Counted from the first letter of the stretch, positions 7,843 to 17,017 are shown. The stretch is 64,000 nt of DNA from JBDWFY01 sp965275915 (GCA_965275915.1 CBDHYI010000008.1:1054001-1118000), one strand, 5' to 3'. Notes: a model not told the origin generated them from the letters alone. Translations and numbers: made by a program.

Positions 7843-10737
7843 ATGCTGAGGAAGAAGGTAGGTGGGGTTGCGAGACGCCCCCGTCTGTCATCAACCCTTG
7901 CAACGATTTCGCAGTCCACAGTCAATCGACGGGACTTTTTAAAGAAATCGGGGTTGGCTGTTGGCGGTCTGGCCGCCGCAGGCACACTGACAGCCGGTAC
8001 GACGAAAAAGGCTGCTGCGGCAGGCGCCGGTACCGGGAATGTTGATATTGTCAAATCCGTCTGCACCCACTGCTCGGTGGGCTGTACGGTTCTTGCGGAA
8101 GTCTCCGACGGTGTTTGGATCGGTCAGGAACCGGCTTTCGATTCTCCCTTCAATCTTGGAGCGCACTGTGCCAAAGGCGCAGCGGTTCGCGAGCATGCCC
8201 ATGGCGAGCGTCGCCTGAAATATCCGATGAAGCTGGAAGGCGGCAAATGGACCCGCATCTCCTGGGACGAGGCCATTAACGACGTCGGCGATGCAATGCT
8301 GAAGATCCGCGAGGAATCCGGCCCGGATTCCGTCTATTGGCTGGGCTCGGCGAAGCACAACAACGAACAGGCGTATCTGGTCCGCAAGTTCGCTGCCTAC
8401 TGGGGCACGAACAATGTCGACCATCAGGCCCGGATCTGTCACTCAACCACGGTTGCCGGTGTTGCAAACACCTGGGGCTATGGTGCGATGACCAACTCCT
8501 ACAACGATATCCATAATTCCAAGGCGATCTTCGTGATTGGCGGCAACCCCGCCGAAGCGCATCCGGTTTCTCTGCTTCATCTTTTGAAGGCAAAAGAAGA
8601 GAACAATGCGCCGCTGATCGTCTGCGATCCGCGCTTTACCCGTACCGCGGCTCATGCCGATGAATATGTGCGGTTCCGGCCCGGAACGGATGTCGGCCTG
8701 ATCTGGGGTATTCTCTGGCATATTTTTGAAAATAGCTGGGAAGACAAGGAATTCATCCGCCAGCGCGTCTGGGGTATGGATCAGATCAAGGGTGAAATCG
8801 CTAACTGGCCCCCTGAGGAAGTCGAGCGTGTCACCGGTGTGCCGGGCTCGCAGCTGAAGCGGGTTGCGCGCACAATGGCGCAGAATCGTCCCGGTACCGT
8901 CATCTGGTGCATGGGCGGAACGCAGCACACCAACGGCAACAACAACACCCGCGCATATTGCGTGCTGCAATTGGCACTGGGCAATATGGGTAAAGCCGGT
9001 GGCGGCACCAATATTTTCCGGGGTCATGACAATGTTCAAGGCGCAACGGACCTTGGTGTTCTGTCCCACACGCTGCCTGGCTACTATGGCCTGAAAGCCG
9101 GATCGTGGGCGCACTGGGCCCGGGTCTGGGATACCGATGTCGAGTATCTCAAGGGCCGCTTTGCAACGGTTAAGGGTGCTGACGGCAAAGACAGCAACCT
9201 GATGAACCTGACCGGTATTCCGGTCTCGCGCTGGATCGACGGTGTGCTTGAGGATCCGGCCAATATGGACAATCCGGCCAAGGTGCGCGGTATGGTGTTC
9301 TGGGGTCATGCACCCAACTCGCAGACCCGCATGAAGGAAATGAAGGATGCGATGGAGAAACTCGACCTGCTGGTCGTGATCGACCCGTATCCCACCGTTT
9401 CCGCTGTGTTGCATGACCGGAAGGACGGCGTCTATCTGCTGCCGGCCTGTACGCAGTTCGAAACCTATGGCTCGGTGACGGCGTCCAACCGCTCGATCCA
9501 GTGGCGTGAGAAAGTTGTCGACCCGCTTTTTGAGTCGCTGCCCGATCACACCATTGCCTACAAACTGGCGGCCAAGATGGGTTTTGCGGACGAGTTGTTC
9601 AAAAACATCAAGGTTGAGAACGACGAGCCGTTGATCGAAGACATCACCCGCGAGTTCAACAAGGGTATGTGGACGATCGGCTATACCGGCCAGTCTCCGG
9701 AACGTCTCCGGGCGCACATGGCCAATCAGCACACGTTCGACAAAACCACGCTTCAGGCCGTGGGCGGCCCGCTTGACGGCGAATATTACGGTATGCCGTG
9801 GCCTTGCTGGGGCACTGCCGAAATGGGCCATCCGGGAACGCCGATCCTTTACGACCCGTCCAAGCCGGTGGCAGAGGGCGGTCTGACCTTCCGCGCCCGG
9901 TTCGGCGTGGAGCGGGATGGCGACAACCTGCTGGCCGAAGGCTCCTGGTCGGTCGATTCGGAAATCCAGGATGGATATCCCGAATTCACGATGGCCATGC
10001 TGACGTCGCTTGGCTGGGACGGCGATCTGACGGCCGAAGAAAAGGCCGCCATCGACGCGGTTGCCGGCGAGAAGACCAACTGGAAGACCGACCTCTCCGG
10101 CGGCATTCAGCGGGTTGCGATCAAGCATGGCTGTGCACCGTTCGGCAACGCCAAGGCAAGGGCCGTGGTGTGGACGTTCCCGGATCCGATTCCGGTCCAC
10201 CGCGAGCCGCTCTATACGCCAAGGCGCGATCTGCTCGACAAGTACGCCACCTACGAAGACCGGAAATTCTATCGTCTGCCGACCGCCTATGCGTCGATCC
10301 AGAAGAACGACTTCTCCAAAGACTTCCCGATCATCCTGACATCGGGCCGTCTGGTCGAATATGAGGGTGGCGGCGATGAAACCCGGTCCAATCCGTGGCT
10401 GGCGGAATTGCAGCAGGATATGTTCGTGGAGATCAATCCTGCCGATGCCAACGACCTCGGTATCCGGGACGGTGAACAGGTCTGGGTCCATGGTCCGGAA
10501 GGTGCGAAGGTCAAGGTCATGGCCATGACCACCGACCGGGTCGGCAAGGGCGTTGCCTTTATGCCGTTCCACTTTGGCGGCCATTTCGAGGGTGAGGACC
10601 TGAGGAACAAATATCCTGCCGGGGCGGATCCGTACGTGCTTGGTGAATCCACCAACACGGCACAGACCTACGGGTATGACTCCGTTACCCAGATGCAAGA
10701 AACCAAAGCGACCTTGTGTCGTATCGAACCGGCATAG
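7843..10737 (+). CDS. fdhA: Formate dehydrogenase alpha (catalytic) subunit, Cys type, Tat-exported
   Basis: A 964-residue molybdopterin oxidoreductase that oxidises formate to CO2 in the periplasm. Residues 28-50 are a Tat signal (NRRDFLKKSGLAVGG) after an unusually long basic N-terminus. A [4Fe-4S] site follows: C74, C77, C81 and C109. The metal ligand region VDHQARICHSTTVAG puts Cys199 beside His200, where E. coli FDH-N has selenocysteine-His. The C-terminal MopB domain lies around residues 830-960. It is a single continuous frame with no in-frame TGA. The nearby tungstate importer suggests W rather than Mo at the active site; this is inference. Confidence 0.97.
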   Translation: MLRKKVGGVARRPRLSSTLATISQSTVNRRDFLKKSGLAVGGLAAAGTLTAGTTKKAAAAGAGTGNVDIVKSVCTHCSVGCTVLAEVSDGVWIGQEPAFDSPFNLGAHCAKGAAVREHAHGERRLKYPMKLEGGKWTRISWDEAINDVGDAMLKIREESGPDSVYWLGSAKHNNEQAYLVRKFAAYWGTNNVDHQARICHSTTVAGVANTWGYGAMTNSYNDIHNSKAIFVIGGNPAEAHPVSLLHLLKAKEENNAPLIVCDPRFTRTAAHADEYVRFRPGTDVGLIWGILWHIFENSWEDKEFIRQRVWGMDQIKGEIANWPPEEVERVTGVPGSQLKRVARTMAQNRPGTVIWCMGGTQHTNGNNNTRAYCVLQLALGNMGKAGGGTNIFRGHDNVQGATDLGVLSHTLPGYYGLKAGSWAHWARVWDTDVEYLKGRFATVKGADGKDSNLMNLTGIPVSRWIDGVLEDPANMDNPAKVRGMVFWGHAPNSQTRMKEMKDAMEKLDLLVVIDPYPTVSAVLHDRKDGVYLLPACTQFETYGSVTASNRSIQWREKVVDPLFESLPDHTIAYKLAAKMGFADELFKNIKVENDEPLIEDITREFNKGMWTIGYTGQSPERLRAHMANQHTFDKTTLQAVGGPLDGEYYGMPWPCWGTAEMGHPGTPILYDPSKPVAEGGLTFRARFGVERDGDNLLAEGSWSVDSEIQDGYPEFTMAMLTSLGWDGDLTAEEKAAIDAVAGEKTNWKTDLSGGIQRVAIKHGCAPFGNAKARAVVWTFPDPIPVHREPLYTPRRDLLDKYATYEDRKFYRLPTAYASIQKNDFSKDFPIILTSGRLVEYEGGGDETRSNPWLAELQQDMFVEINPADANDLGIRDGEQVWVHGPEGAKVKVMAMTTDRVGKGVAFMPFHFGGHFEGEDLRNKYPAGADPYVLGESTNTAQTYGYDSVTQMQETKATLCRIEPA

Positions 10738-10751
10738 GGAGGTAATAATCT

Positions 10752-11348
10752 ATGGCTCGAATGAAGTTCTTATGCGATGCCGAGCGCTGCATTGAATGCA
10801 ACGCCTGTGTGACCGCATGTAAGAATGAGCACGAGGTTCCCTGGGGCGTGAACCGCCGCAGGGTCGTGACCATCAATGACGGTAAGCCGGGTGAGCGGTC
10901 GATCTCGGTTGCCTGCATGCACTGCTCGGATGCACCGTGCCGTGCTGTCTGCCCGGTGGACTGCTTCTACGACACCGACGATGGTGTGGTGCTGCACTCC
11001 AAGGATCTGTGTATCGGCTGCGGATACTGCTTCTATGCATGTCCGTTCGGCGCGCCGCAGTTCCCACAGGCGTCCAATTTCGGATCGCGCGGCAAAATGG
11101 ACAAGTGCACCTTCTGTGCCGGTGGGCCGGAAGAAGACATGTCTGCCGCCGAGTTCCAGAAATACGGACGCAACCGTCTGGCGGAAGGCAAACTGCCGCT
11201 CTGCGCGGAAATGTGCTCCACCAAGGCGCTTCTGGCGGGTGATGGCGACGTTGTCTCCGCTATCTACCGTGAGCGTGTCGTGGCCCGTGGCTTCGGTGCG
11301 GGCGCCTGGGGGTGGGGAACCGCCTATGGCAACAAAGTTGGCGGCTAG
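10752..11348 (+). CDS. fdhB: Formate dehydrogenase beta subunit, 4Fe-4S ferredoxin-type
   Basis: A 198-residue electron-transfer subunit with ferredoxin motifs CIECNACVTACKNEHE, CMHCSDAPCRAVCPVDC, CIGCGYCFYACPFGAP and the CTFC...CAEMCSTKAL pair, enough for four [4Fe-4S] clusters. It passes electrons from the alpha subunit to the cytochrome b subunit. It lacks its own signal and presumably hitchhikes on alpha's Tat signal. It starts 14 bases after fdhA with GGGAGGT upstream. Confidence 0.96.
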   Translation: MARMKFLCDAERCIECNACVTACKNEHEVPWGVNRRRVVTINDGKPGERSISVACMHCSDAPCRAVCPVDCFYDTDDGVVLHSKDLCIGCGYCFYACPFGAPQFPQASNFGSRGKMDKCTFCAGGPEEDMSAAEFQKYGRNRLAEGKLPLCAEMCSTKALLAGDGDVVSAIYRERVVARGFGAGAWGWGTAYGNKVGG

Positions 11349-11368
11349 TCCGACTTAGACCTGATTAC

Positions 11369-11402
11369 AATCGGGGCGGCCGGCAGTCGGACCGCCCCGA
11401 TT
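11369..11402 (+). terminator. Strong GC hairpin between fdhB and the gamma subunit gene
   Basis: An 11-bp perfect stem (AATCGGGGCGG and its complement) with a 12-base loop, 20 bases after the fdhB stop. Only a short, impure T-run follows, so it may be a partial terminator or a 3' stability hairpin that lowers expression of the downstream genes. Confidence 0.5.
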
Positions 11403-11484
11403 TCATCACTCTTTATTGTGAGTTGCCAAGCCGCATGGGACACTCCTAACGGCCCGAGCGGTGCGCGACTCCGCGGAGATCAGG

Positions 11485-12678
11485 ATGTCCTGTTTGGAAC
11501 CAAACCCGTTGCCCACCTCGTCCGCCGCCCAGATCGGTAAAACCGGTTCGGCGCATCAAACCGCACGCCTTGTCATGCGTATGCTGGTTCTTTGTTCATT
11601 TGTTTTTGCTCTTTTCAGTGTTTCCGTCTTTCCGGTTGACACCGCATCGGCACAGGTCAGCGGGACGGGTGCTCCTGTCGCGGGTGCTGTGCCGGGCAAC
11701 ACCACCGAGGGAGCTTCGGCGGATGCTGAATTGTGGCGTCAGATCCGGCAGGGCGCACAGGGGACTGTCGCGGGGCAGAATCCGGGCAGCGGACTGATGA
11801 TCCAGTCGGAGGGCTACCTCTGGCAGCAGACCCGTAACGGACCGTTGGCGATGTATTCGGCCTGGGCGATCCTGGGCGTGCTCATGCTGCTGTCGCTGTT
11901 TTATGCGGTCCGGGGCCGCGTTCGCATTGATGCGGGGCCGTCCGGAAAAACCATGAAACGGTTTTCCGGGATCGAGCGGGCCGCGCACTGGCTGCTGGCC
12001 TCAAGTTTCATTCTCCTGGCACTGACCGGTCTCAACCTGCTTTTCGGAAGAACACTGCTGATACCGATCATCGGCCATGAGGCCTTCTCGACCATCACGA
12101 TTTACGGCAAGTTCATTCATAACTATGTCGGCTTTGCCTTCATGGCGGCGGTTGTTCTGGTTGCGGTTCTGTGGATCGTGCACAACATCCCAAATCGACA
12201 CGACGTGATCTGGTTCCTGCGCGGCGGAGGCCTTGTCGGAGGCGGTCATCCCAAGGCGCGGAAGTTCAACGGCGGACAGAAGGCTTTGTTTTGGCTGATT
12301 ATTCTGGGTGGGGCTTCGATTTCTCTGTCCGGTTGGGCCCTCCTGATGCCTTTCGAGACGACAATGTTCGCCAAGACATTTGCTTTCTCAAATTCCGTGT
12401 TCGGCACCAGCTTTGCGACGGATCTGACGCCTATCCAGGAGCAACAGTATCAGGCTATCTGGCACACGGCGATGGCCGTGTTTATGATCGCCGTGGTTCT
12501 GGCTCACATTTATATCGGCAGTGTCGGCATGGAAGGCGCCATGGCGGCCATGACGAGCGGCGATGTCGACACCAACTGGGCAAAAGAACACCATTCGTTG
12601 TGGGTTGCGGAAGTGGAAGCCAAGTCCCAAACCCCTCCCAAACCAGTCGGAGATGCCTCCGCGCAACCGGCGGAATAA
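11485..12678 (+). CDS. fdhC: Formate dehydrogenase gamma subunit, cytochrome b556
   Basis: About 397 residues. A signal-type hydrophobic segment (near VMRMLVLCSFVFALFSVSVF) is followed by a periplasmic stretch. The membrane cytochrome b domain has four further helices and histidines for two hemes (RAAHWLLAS, YGKFIHNYVGFAF, QAIWHTAMAVFM, VVLAHIYIG). It takes electrons from the beta subunit to quinone. The ATG at 11485 is chosen because GGAG lies six bases before it; an upstream GTG (11461) and an inner ATG (11575) are possible. It follows the hairpin after fdhB. Confidence 0.92.
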   Translation: MSCLEPNPLPTSSAAQIGKTGSAHQTARLVMRMLVLCSFVFALFSVSVFPVDTASAQVSGTGAPVAGAVPGNTTEGASADAELWRQIRQGAQGTVAGQNPGSGLMIQSEGYLWQQTRNGPLAMYSAWAILGVLMLLSLFYAVRGRVRIDAGPSGKTMKRFSGIERAAHWLLASSFILLALTGLNLLFGRTLLIPIIGHEAFSTITIYGKFIHNYVGFAFMAAVVLVAVLWIVHNIPNRHDVIWFLRGGGLVGGGHPKARKFNGGQKALFWLIILGGASISLSGWALLMPFETTMFAKTFAFSNSVFGTSFATDLTPIQEQQYQAIWHTAMAVFMIAVVLAHIYIGSVGMEGAMAAMTSGDVDTNWAKEHHSLWVAEVEAKSQTPPKPVGDASAQPAE

Positions 12679-12687
12679 AGGACGCCC

Positions 12688-14052
12688 ATGATGATGTCGG
12701 CTTTCCTCAGCCGGATCTGGCTTACGCGGAAAGCCGGCGCCCTGCTTGTTCTGCTGGCCGGAACGGCAGCGGCGGTTGCGGCATCGCTTCCCGAACAACT
12801 GAAAGGCCATGGCGGTCCGATCGAAGCCATCGATCTTTCCGGCGATGGCGGCCGCGCACTTACAGCGTCGTTCGATTACGGAATTATCTACTGGGATTTG
12901 TCCGGACCGCAGGCCCGGATCATTCATCGTCTGAACGGACATGATGCCGCCGTGAGCGATGTCACGTTTGTACCGGGTGAAAGACGTGCCGTTTCAGGAA
13001 GCGCTGATGGCTCAATCGGCTTGTGGGATCTTGAAAAGGGTACATTGATCAAACGGATCAAAGCGGAGAACTACAAGGTTCACGACGTTGCGGTTTCCGA
13101 CAACGGGAAATATGCGGCGGCGGCGCGCTGGGATGGCACCGCCAAACTCTATGACCTGGAACTGCTGAAAGAGCTGACAACGCTGCGCGGCCACAAAGGC
13201 AATGTGTTTGGTGTCGCTTTTTCAAAAGACGGCCGATACCTTTATTCCGGCGCCTATGACGGCCAGATTATCGAGTGGGACATCGCCACTGGCGAAATGA
13301 TCCGCCCCGTTTACCGCCACGGCTGGGGTATCAACACGCTTGCGCGCATCGATGACAACCGCCTGTTGTTCGGTGGTCTTGACGGCACCGTCGGCATTGT
13401 CGGGATCGATGAAGCAGCGCAGATTTCCGGGCTTGCCAAGAGCGACCGCCCGATCCAGAGCGTGAAAGTGTCGCCGGACGGAGAGTTTATGGCATATGGC
13501 GACGGCGCGGGTGCGATCTCCGTTTTCAGGGTCTCCGATGGCGAACCGGTCGGTGCGGCGCCGGTGGCGATCGGCCCGGTCTGGGACTTTGATTTTGTGC
13601 CCGGCAACAGTCAGATCTATCATGTCGGTCTTGATGATTTTGCGGCGCTCTGGCGGGTGTCGCCGCCTGATTTTTCTCCGCCGAAATCCAAGTTTCCACG
13701 GCGGTTTCAGGTGAAGGAAACGGACGATCCGGGAGAGCTTGAGTTTCGCCGCAAGTGCAGCGTTTGTCATACGCTGACACCCGATGGTGCCAACCGCGCC
13801 GGGCCGACACTTTACAAGGTTTTCGGACGCAGGGCCGGTACGCTGCCGGGGTATGTTTACTCCGACGCACTGTTGAACGCCAATTTCCGCTGGAACGAGA
13901 CAACCATCGCGCAACTTTTTGACGAGGGCCCGGATGTCATGCTGCCGGGCACTAAAATGCCTTTACAGCGCCTGACCGATACCGGACGCCGGGATGCCTT
14001 GATAAAGTACCTTAAAAGCGCTACCGAACCTGAAGAGCTTCCGCTAAAATAG
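12688..14052 (+). CDS. Periplasmic WD40 beta-propeller fused to a c-type cytochrome
   Basis: A 454-residue protein. An N-terminal signal (residues 10-32) precedes WD40-type repeats to about residue 330 (GHGGPIEAIDLSGDGG, NGHDAAVSDVTFVPGE, RGHKGNVFGVAFSKDG). A class I cytochrome c follows at about 350-450 with the heme site CSVCH and distal Met in PGTKMP. The propeller may hold the cytochrome next to FDH or another partner, so that formate electrons could go to a soluble c-type chain as well as quinone. It follows the gamma subunit by nine bases, clearly in the same operon. Exact role unproven. Confidence 0.88.
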   Translation: MMMSAFLSRIWLTRKAGALLVLLAGTAAAVAASLPEQLKGHGGPIEAIDLSGDGGRALTASFDYGIIYWDLSGPQARIIHRLNGHDAAVSDVTFVPGERRAVSGSADGSIGLWDLEKGTLIKRIKAENYKVHDVAVSDNGKYAAAARWDGTAKLYDLELLKELTTLRGHKGNVFGVAFSKDGRYLYSGAYDGQIIEWDIATGEMIRPVYRHGWGINTLARIDDNRLLFGGLDGTVGIVGIDEAAQISGLAKSDRPIQSVKVSPDGEFMAYGDGAGAISVFRVSDGEPVGAAPVAIGPVWDFDFVPGNSQIYHVGLDDFAALWRVSPPDFSPPKSKFPRRFQVKETDDPGELEFRRKCSVCHTLTPDGANRAGPTLYKVFGRRAGTLPGYVYSDALLNANFRWNETTIAQLFDEGPDVMLPGTKMPLQRLTDTGRRDALIKYLKSATEPEELPLK

Positions 14053-14378
14053 TGTCAGAGCGAGTGCCAGCCATAGCGACGCATTTGATGGAGGAAATCG
14101 ATTCACTCGGCAAGGTGCGCCGTGTCGTGCGATGCAGCGCATCGGGCAAGCGAAAACAACGTTGACGATGGACCGCTTTCCTCCACCCCTGATCAGAAAA
14201 AGCTCCTTGAAATCACAGAGAAACGGGGCTGGACGATCTTGCTCGCAGAGCACGTTGACTTGCGGTTGTGGTGTTGGCACCATGGCCCGCAAATCGTCTA
14301 CTCAACAAACAAGATCGTCTCAGTCAAATGTGCCAATATGACTGGTGCTCGCTCTAAAGGAATCATCCGGAGTTACCA
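14053..14378. other. Intergenic stretch inside the FDH cluster
   Basis: About 325 bases between the WD40-cytochrome gene and the small membrane-protein gene. An 86-codon frame on the plus strand has no family resemblance or ribosome site, and I do not call it. I found no terminator. A separate promoter for the downstream small genes could lie here. Confidence 0.4.
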
Positions 14379-14510
14379 ATGAAATCAGTTCTGTTGGGCA
14401 TTGCCCTGATGATCGCCGTAAGCGTTGTCGCCTGGGCAGTTATGGGAACGCTGGATTATTCCTCTCAGAGCGTTTTCAGTTCACCGAACAACTCCGTTCG
14501 TCTGGACTGA
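14379..14510 (+). CDS. Small single-pass membrane protein (43 aa) in FDH cluster
   Basis: A 43-residue ORF starting MKSVLLGIALMIAV, with one hydrophobic helix (residues 4-24) and a polar tail ending NNSVRLD. GGAG lies six bases before the ATG, an ideal ribosome site, and the next gene follows 30 bases later. Tiny single-helix proteins are common companions of membrane redox complexes; it may help FDH assembly or membrane attachment. I do not know a named family. Confidence 0.7.
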   Translation: MKSVLLGIALMIAVSVVAWAVMGTLDYSSQSVFSSPNNSVRLD

Positions 14511-14540
14511 AACGCCTTCAGCAAGACAAGCGAGGCTTTT

Positions 14541-14738
14541 ATGAGTGACGAATTCAACATGTCGATGCGCAAGTTTCTCAAGCAGGTCGGGGTAACGTCC
14601 CAGCAGGAGATTGAACGTATTGTGCGGGAGAGCAATCTGTCGGGTCAGTCCAGCCTGAAAGTGAAGATGGTTCTGACAGCGGACGGCACCACGCTCAACC
14701 ACGTCGTGAACGGTGAGATTTCCCTTGATGGCTCCTGA
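14541..14738 (+). CDS. DUF6494 family protein
   Basis: A 65-residue soluble protein with the family pattern FNMSMRKFLKQVGVTSQQEIE in the first half and LKVKMVLTADGTTLNHVVNGEI in the second. Function unknown; members sit in FDH and other redox-enzyme loci. It fits a small helix-plus-sheet adaptor. It lies between the small membrane protein and the ligase-like gene, all closely spaced on one strand. Confidence 0.85.
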   Translation: MSDEFNMSMRKFLKQVGVTSQQEIERIVRESNLSGQSSLKVKMVLTADGTTLNHVVNGEISLDGS

Positions 14739-14758
14739 GCCCGGGCTTGCTGTCTTCG

Positions 14759-15508
14759 ATGCGTAACCCGGCGCCGACATTTCCGCCGCTCCTGACCGGA
14801 CACAAGCTGGCGGCTGACAAAAACCTCTCAAACTGGGTCAGAACCAGAGTTGGGGACGGACGCTTGGGGGCGGGCGATCTTATCTGGTCCGACGATCCCG
14901 ATACGCTTCGCTTTGCCCTGGTGCTTGAGCCTGACGTTCCACGGAAACGGTGCCCGGAAATTCTCTACGTCGCCATGGTCGCCATTGGAGACGCGATCGG
15001 AGCGCTCGCGCCGCCGGAAGTGTCGGTCATGTATCAGTGGCCGTCCATTCTGCTGGCGAACGAGGCCGACGTCGGTCACCTTGACTTGACGCTGTCCGGC
15101 TCCGAAACGGACGGAGTGCCGGACTGGATGGTTTTGTGGCTGTCCGTGCGCATCCGCCCCGGTGATCGCGATGACAATCCGGGGGAAAATGCGCAGCGGA
15201 CCAACCTCTGGGAAGAAGGCTGCAGCGCACTGAACAGAACCGGTTTGCTCGAGGCGGCGTCCCGGCATCTTGTGAATGTGATTCACAACTGGTCTGAGGA
15301 GGGGTTTAAGCCGATCCACGAACAGTGGTGGGGTCGGCGCTCTGAAAAAGATCCGCTGACGGGCGGGTTGCCGCAAGCGGAGTCCGCAACGATTTTAGGG
15401 CTCGATGAAATTGGCAACGCGCTGCTGAAACAGGGGACGGAAACCAGTGTTTTCAACACGCTGGATGCCCTCAGGATCCTGCGGTCAAAGAAGGACACGG
15501 ATCGTTGA
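14759..15508 (+). CDS. Biotin/lipoate-protein-ligase-like protein (DUF4444-type C-terminus)
   Basis: About 249 residues. The N-terminus PAPTFPPLLTGHKLAA, the central PPEVSVMYQWPSILLANEAD and DWMVLWLSVRIRPGD, and the C-terminal small domain ILGLDEIGNALLKQ match proteins annotated as biotin/lipoate ligase family. I do not see the full GRGR-type ligase motif, so catalytic activity is doubtful and a binding role in FDH maturation is possible. ATG chosen; a TTG four codons upstream is an alternative. It overlaps the following DUF6505 gene by four bases. Confidence 0.75.
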   Translation: MRNPAPTFPPLLTGHKLAADKNLSNWVRTRVGDGRLGAGDLIWSDDPDTLRFALVLEPDVPRKRCPEILYVAMVAIGDAIGALAPPEVSVMYQWPSILLANEADVGHLDLTLSGSETDGVPDWMVLWLSVRIRPGDRDDNPGENAQRTNLWEEGCSALNRTGLLEAASRHLVNVIHNWSEEGFKPIHEQWWGRRSEKDPLTGGLPQAESATILGLDEIGNALLKQGTETSVFNTLDALRILRSKKDTDR

Positions 15509-15987
15509 AGTTTCTGAAAACCATTCATTTCGATCAGTCCGACACACATGTGTTCCCGCAACCGGCCGGGTCGGATGAATGGGCGGTGTCCGGCGGCTTT
15601 TCCTTCTCCGATGTGAGCGAAGATGAGCTGCAAGGCAAATGGAAACAGGCATTCAGCAACGGATTTTTCTCACTTGAAAGTTTCGGCCATGCGACATTCA
15701 CCCAGGTTGTTTTGCTGGAGCTGGAGGATCTGGAGGCTCTTACCAAAGCGCTTGCACGCCATTTCGTGGAGCGGTTTGGCGCACCGTCCGTCGAAGAGGC
15801 ACGACCGGTTGCCGCGGCAGAGATCGACTTTGTGATGAAGCTCTGCGAGGACGTGCCGGTCAATTCGGTGTTCACCGTACGCCGCTTTTTCGACGATGCG
15901 GGCGAAATCCGCGAGGAATTCCGGATCGTTGACGCACCCGGCGAAAAACCCCATACCCGTGTCTGGGATGTTATTGAGGACGAGTAA
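15505..15987 (+). CDS. DUF6505 family protein
   Basis: A 160-residue cytoplasmic protein without signal or membrane segments. Family-type start KFLKTIHFDQSDTHVF, then EWAVSGGFSF and ESFGHATFTQVVLLEL. Function unknown; it recurs in alphaproteobacterial FDH operons with DUF6352 and the ligase-like protein. It overlaps both neighbours (four bases upstream; one base shared with the next gene), which indicates translational coupling and perhaps equal amounts. Confidence 0.85.
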   Translation: MKFLKTIHFDQSDTHVFPQPAGSDEWAVSGGFSFSDVSEDELQGKWKQAFSNGFFSLESFGHATFTQVVLLELEDLEALTKALARHFVERFGAPSVEEARPVAAAEIDFVMKLCEDVPVNSVFTVRRFFDDAGEIREEFRIVDAPGEKPHTRVWDVIEDE

Positions 15988-16994
15988 TGGATTTTTGGAA
16001 GTCCGCGGGGCTGCATCTTGTGGCGCGGGACCAGAACGGCTGGCTAACTGTCACGCCGGATTACCTCAGGGCCTATTATACGCGGCCGGAGATCCATCCG
16101 GTGGACGATTCCTGCCCGGCAGAGCATGCCCTGTTCGAAAAGCTGATGGCGGATCCGTTCGCGGAGGTCTTAGAAACGGAGCTCACGGCAATTGTCGATC
16201 AGGATGCGAGGGAAAATTATCGGATCATTCTCAGTTTCCGCGATCACCTGCTTCGCCACGGCACGATCGAAGCAGCCTATCTTGCATTGTTCGGCGGGGA
16301 AGGGATCGCAACGCCGCCGATGTTTATCGATCAGATGGTGCATCTGATATTGCGCAGCATTCTGGCTGAAACCGACGATCCGGTGCGGCTTAGGGCGGCG
16401 GAACTGTTTTTTCGCAAGCAGGCGGTCACTGCCGGTGAAGAGCAATTAATGCTGGCAGATGATGAGATCGTCCGATCGCGAGCGGAAAACAACGATCTTG
16501 GTGGTCTGGGCGAATTGCTGGCGGAAGCCGGAACGCCTGCGCGCGGTGTCGCGCTTGATGTCATGTCGGATGAAAACAAGGAGATTTACTGGCAGCGGTC
16601 CGACCGGTTCGATCTGGCCATCGACTTCCGTTTCACACAGGCCGCGCCGGACGCGCTTGGCCGTGTGATCCAGACCTGGATCGAGCACTTTTTGCACATC
16701 CGAACCCAGGTTCAGGCGGTGAAAGCGATTCGCGATGAGCGCTGGTCCTGGCACATTGGCTGTGATGCCAGCTCTACAAAAATCCTGAACGCTCTCTACA
16801 ATGGCGAGACACTCGAGGAAAGCGAAGCTTACAAGATCCTGGCGCTTTATCGAATGGAGTTTCTTGACCAGACCGGCATTATGGACAGCATGCGTGGAAA
16901 ACCGGTATATATTGGTGTGGCGATGGACGATGACTGGAAGCTGGCGTTCAAACCGCAGAATCTGTTGACGAATTTGCCGCTGAGGCGGGACTGA
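15987..16994 (+). CDS. DUF6352 family protein
   Basis: A 335-residue, mainly helical, soluble protein. Starts MDFWKSAGLHLVARDQNGWL; other distinctive stretches are FRDHLLRHGTIEAAYLALF, EIYWQRSDRFDLAIDFRFT and WSWHIGCDASSTKILNALY. No catalytic motif is evident. It is restricted to FDH-type clusters as far as I know, so an accessory role in maturation or assembly is likely. It shares one base with the preceding DUF6505 gene. Confidence 0.85.
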   Translation: MDFWKSAGLHLVARDQNGWLTVTPDYLRAYYTRPEIHPVDDSCPAEHALFEKLMADPFAEVLETELTAIVDQDARENYRIILSFRDHLLRHGTIEAAYLALFGGEGIATPPMFIDQMVHLILRSILAETDDPVRLRAAELFFRKQAVTAGEEQLMLADDEIVRSRAENNDLGGLGELLAEAGTPARGVALDVMSDENKEIYWQRSDRFDLAIDFRFTQAAPDALGRVIQTWIEHFLHIRTQVQAVKAIRDERWSWHIGCDASSTKILNALYNGETLEESEAYKILALYRMEFLDQTGIMDSMRGKPVYIGVAMDDDWKLAFKPQNLLTNLPLRRD

Positions 16995-17017
16995 AAACGA
17001 GGGGAGAGAGAGAAAAA

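Noticed and set aside
7843..10737. Selenocysteine in the formate dehydrogenase
   Set aside because: The ligand codon gives Cys199 and the frame has no internal TGA.
14272..14288. TGGCACCATGGCCCGCA as a sigma-54 promoter
   Set aside because: The -24 part is fine, but the -12 part lacks TTGC.
14122..14382. 86-codon plus-strand frame between the WD40-cytochrome gene and the small membrane protein
   Set aside because: No family resemblance, no ribosome site, and odd composition; treated as intergenic.
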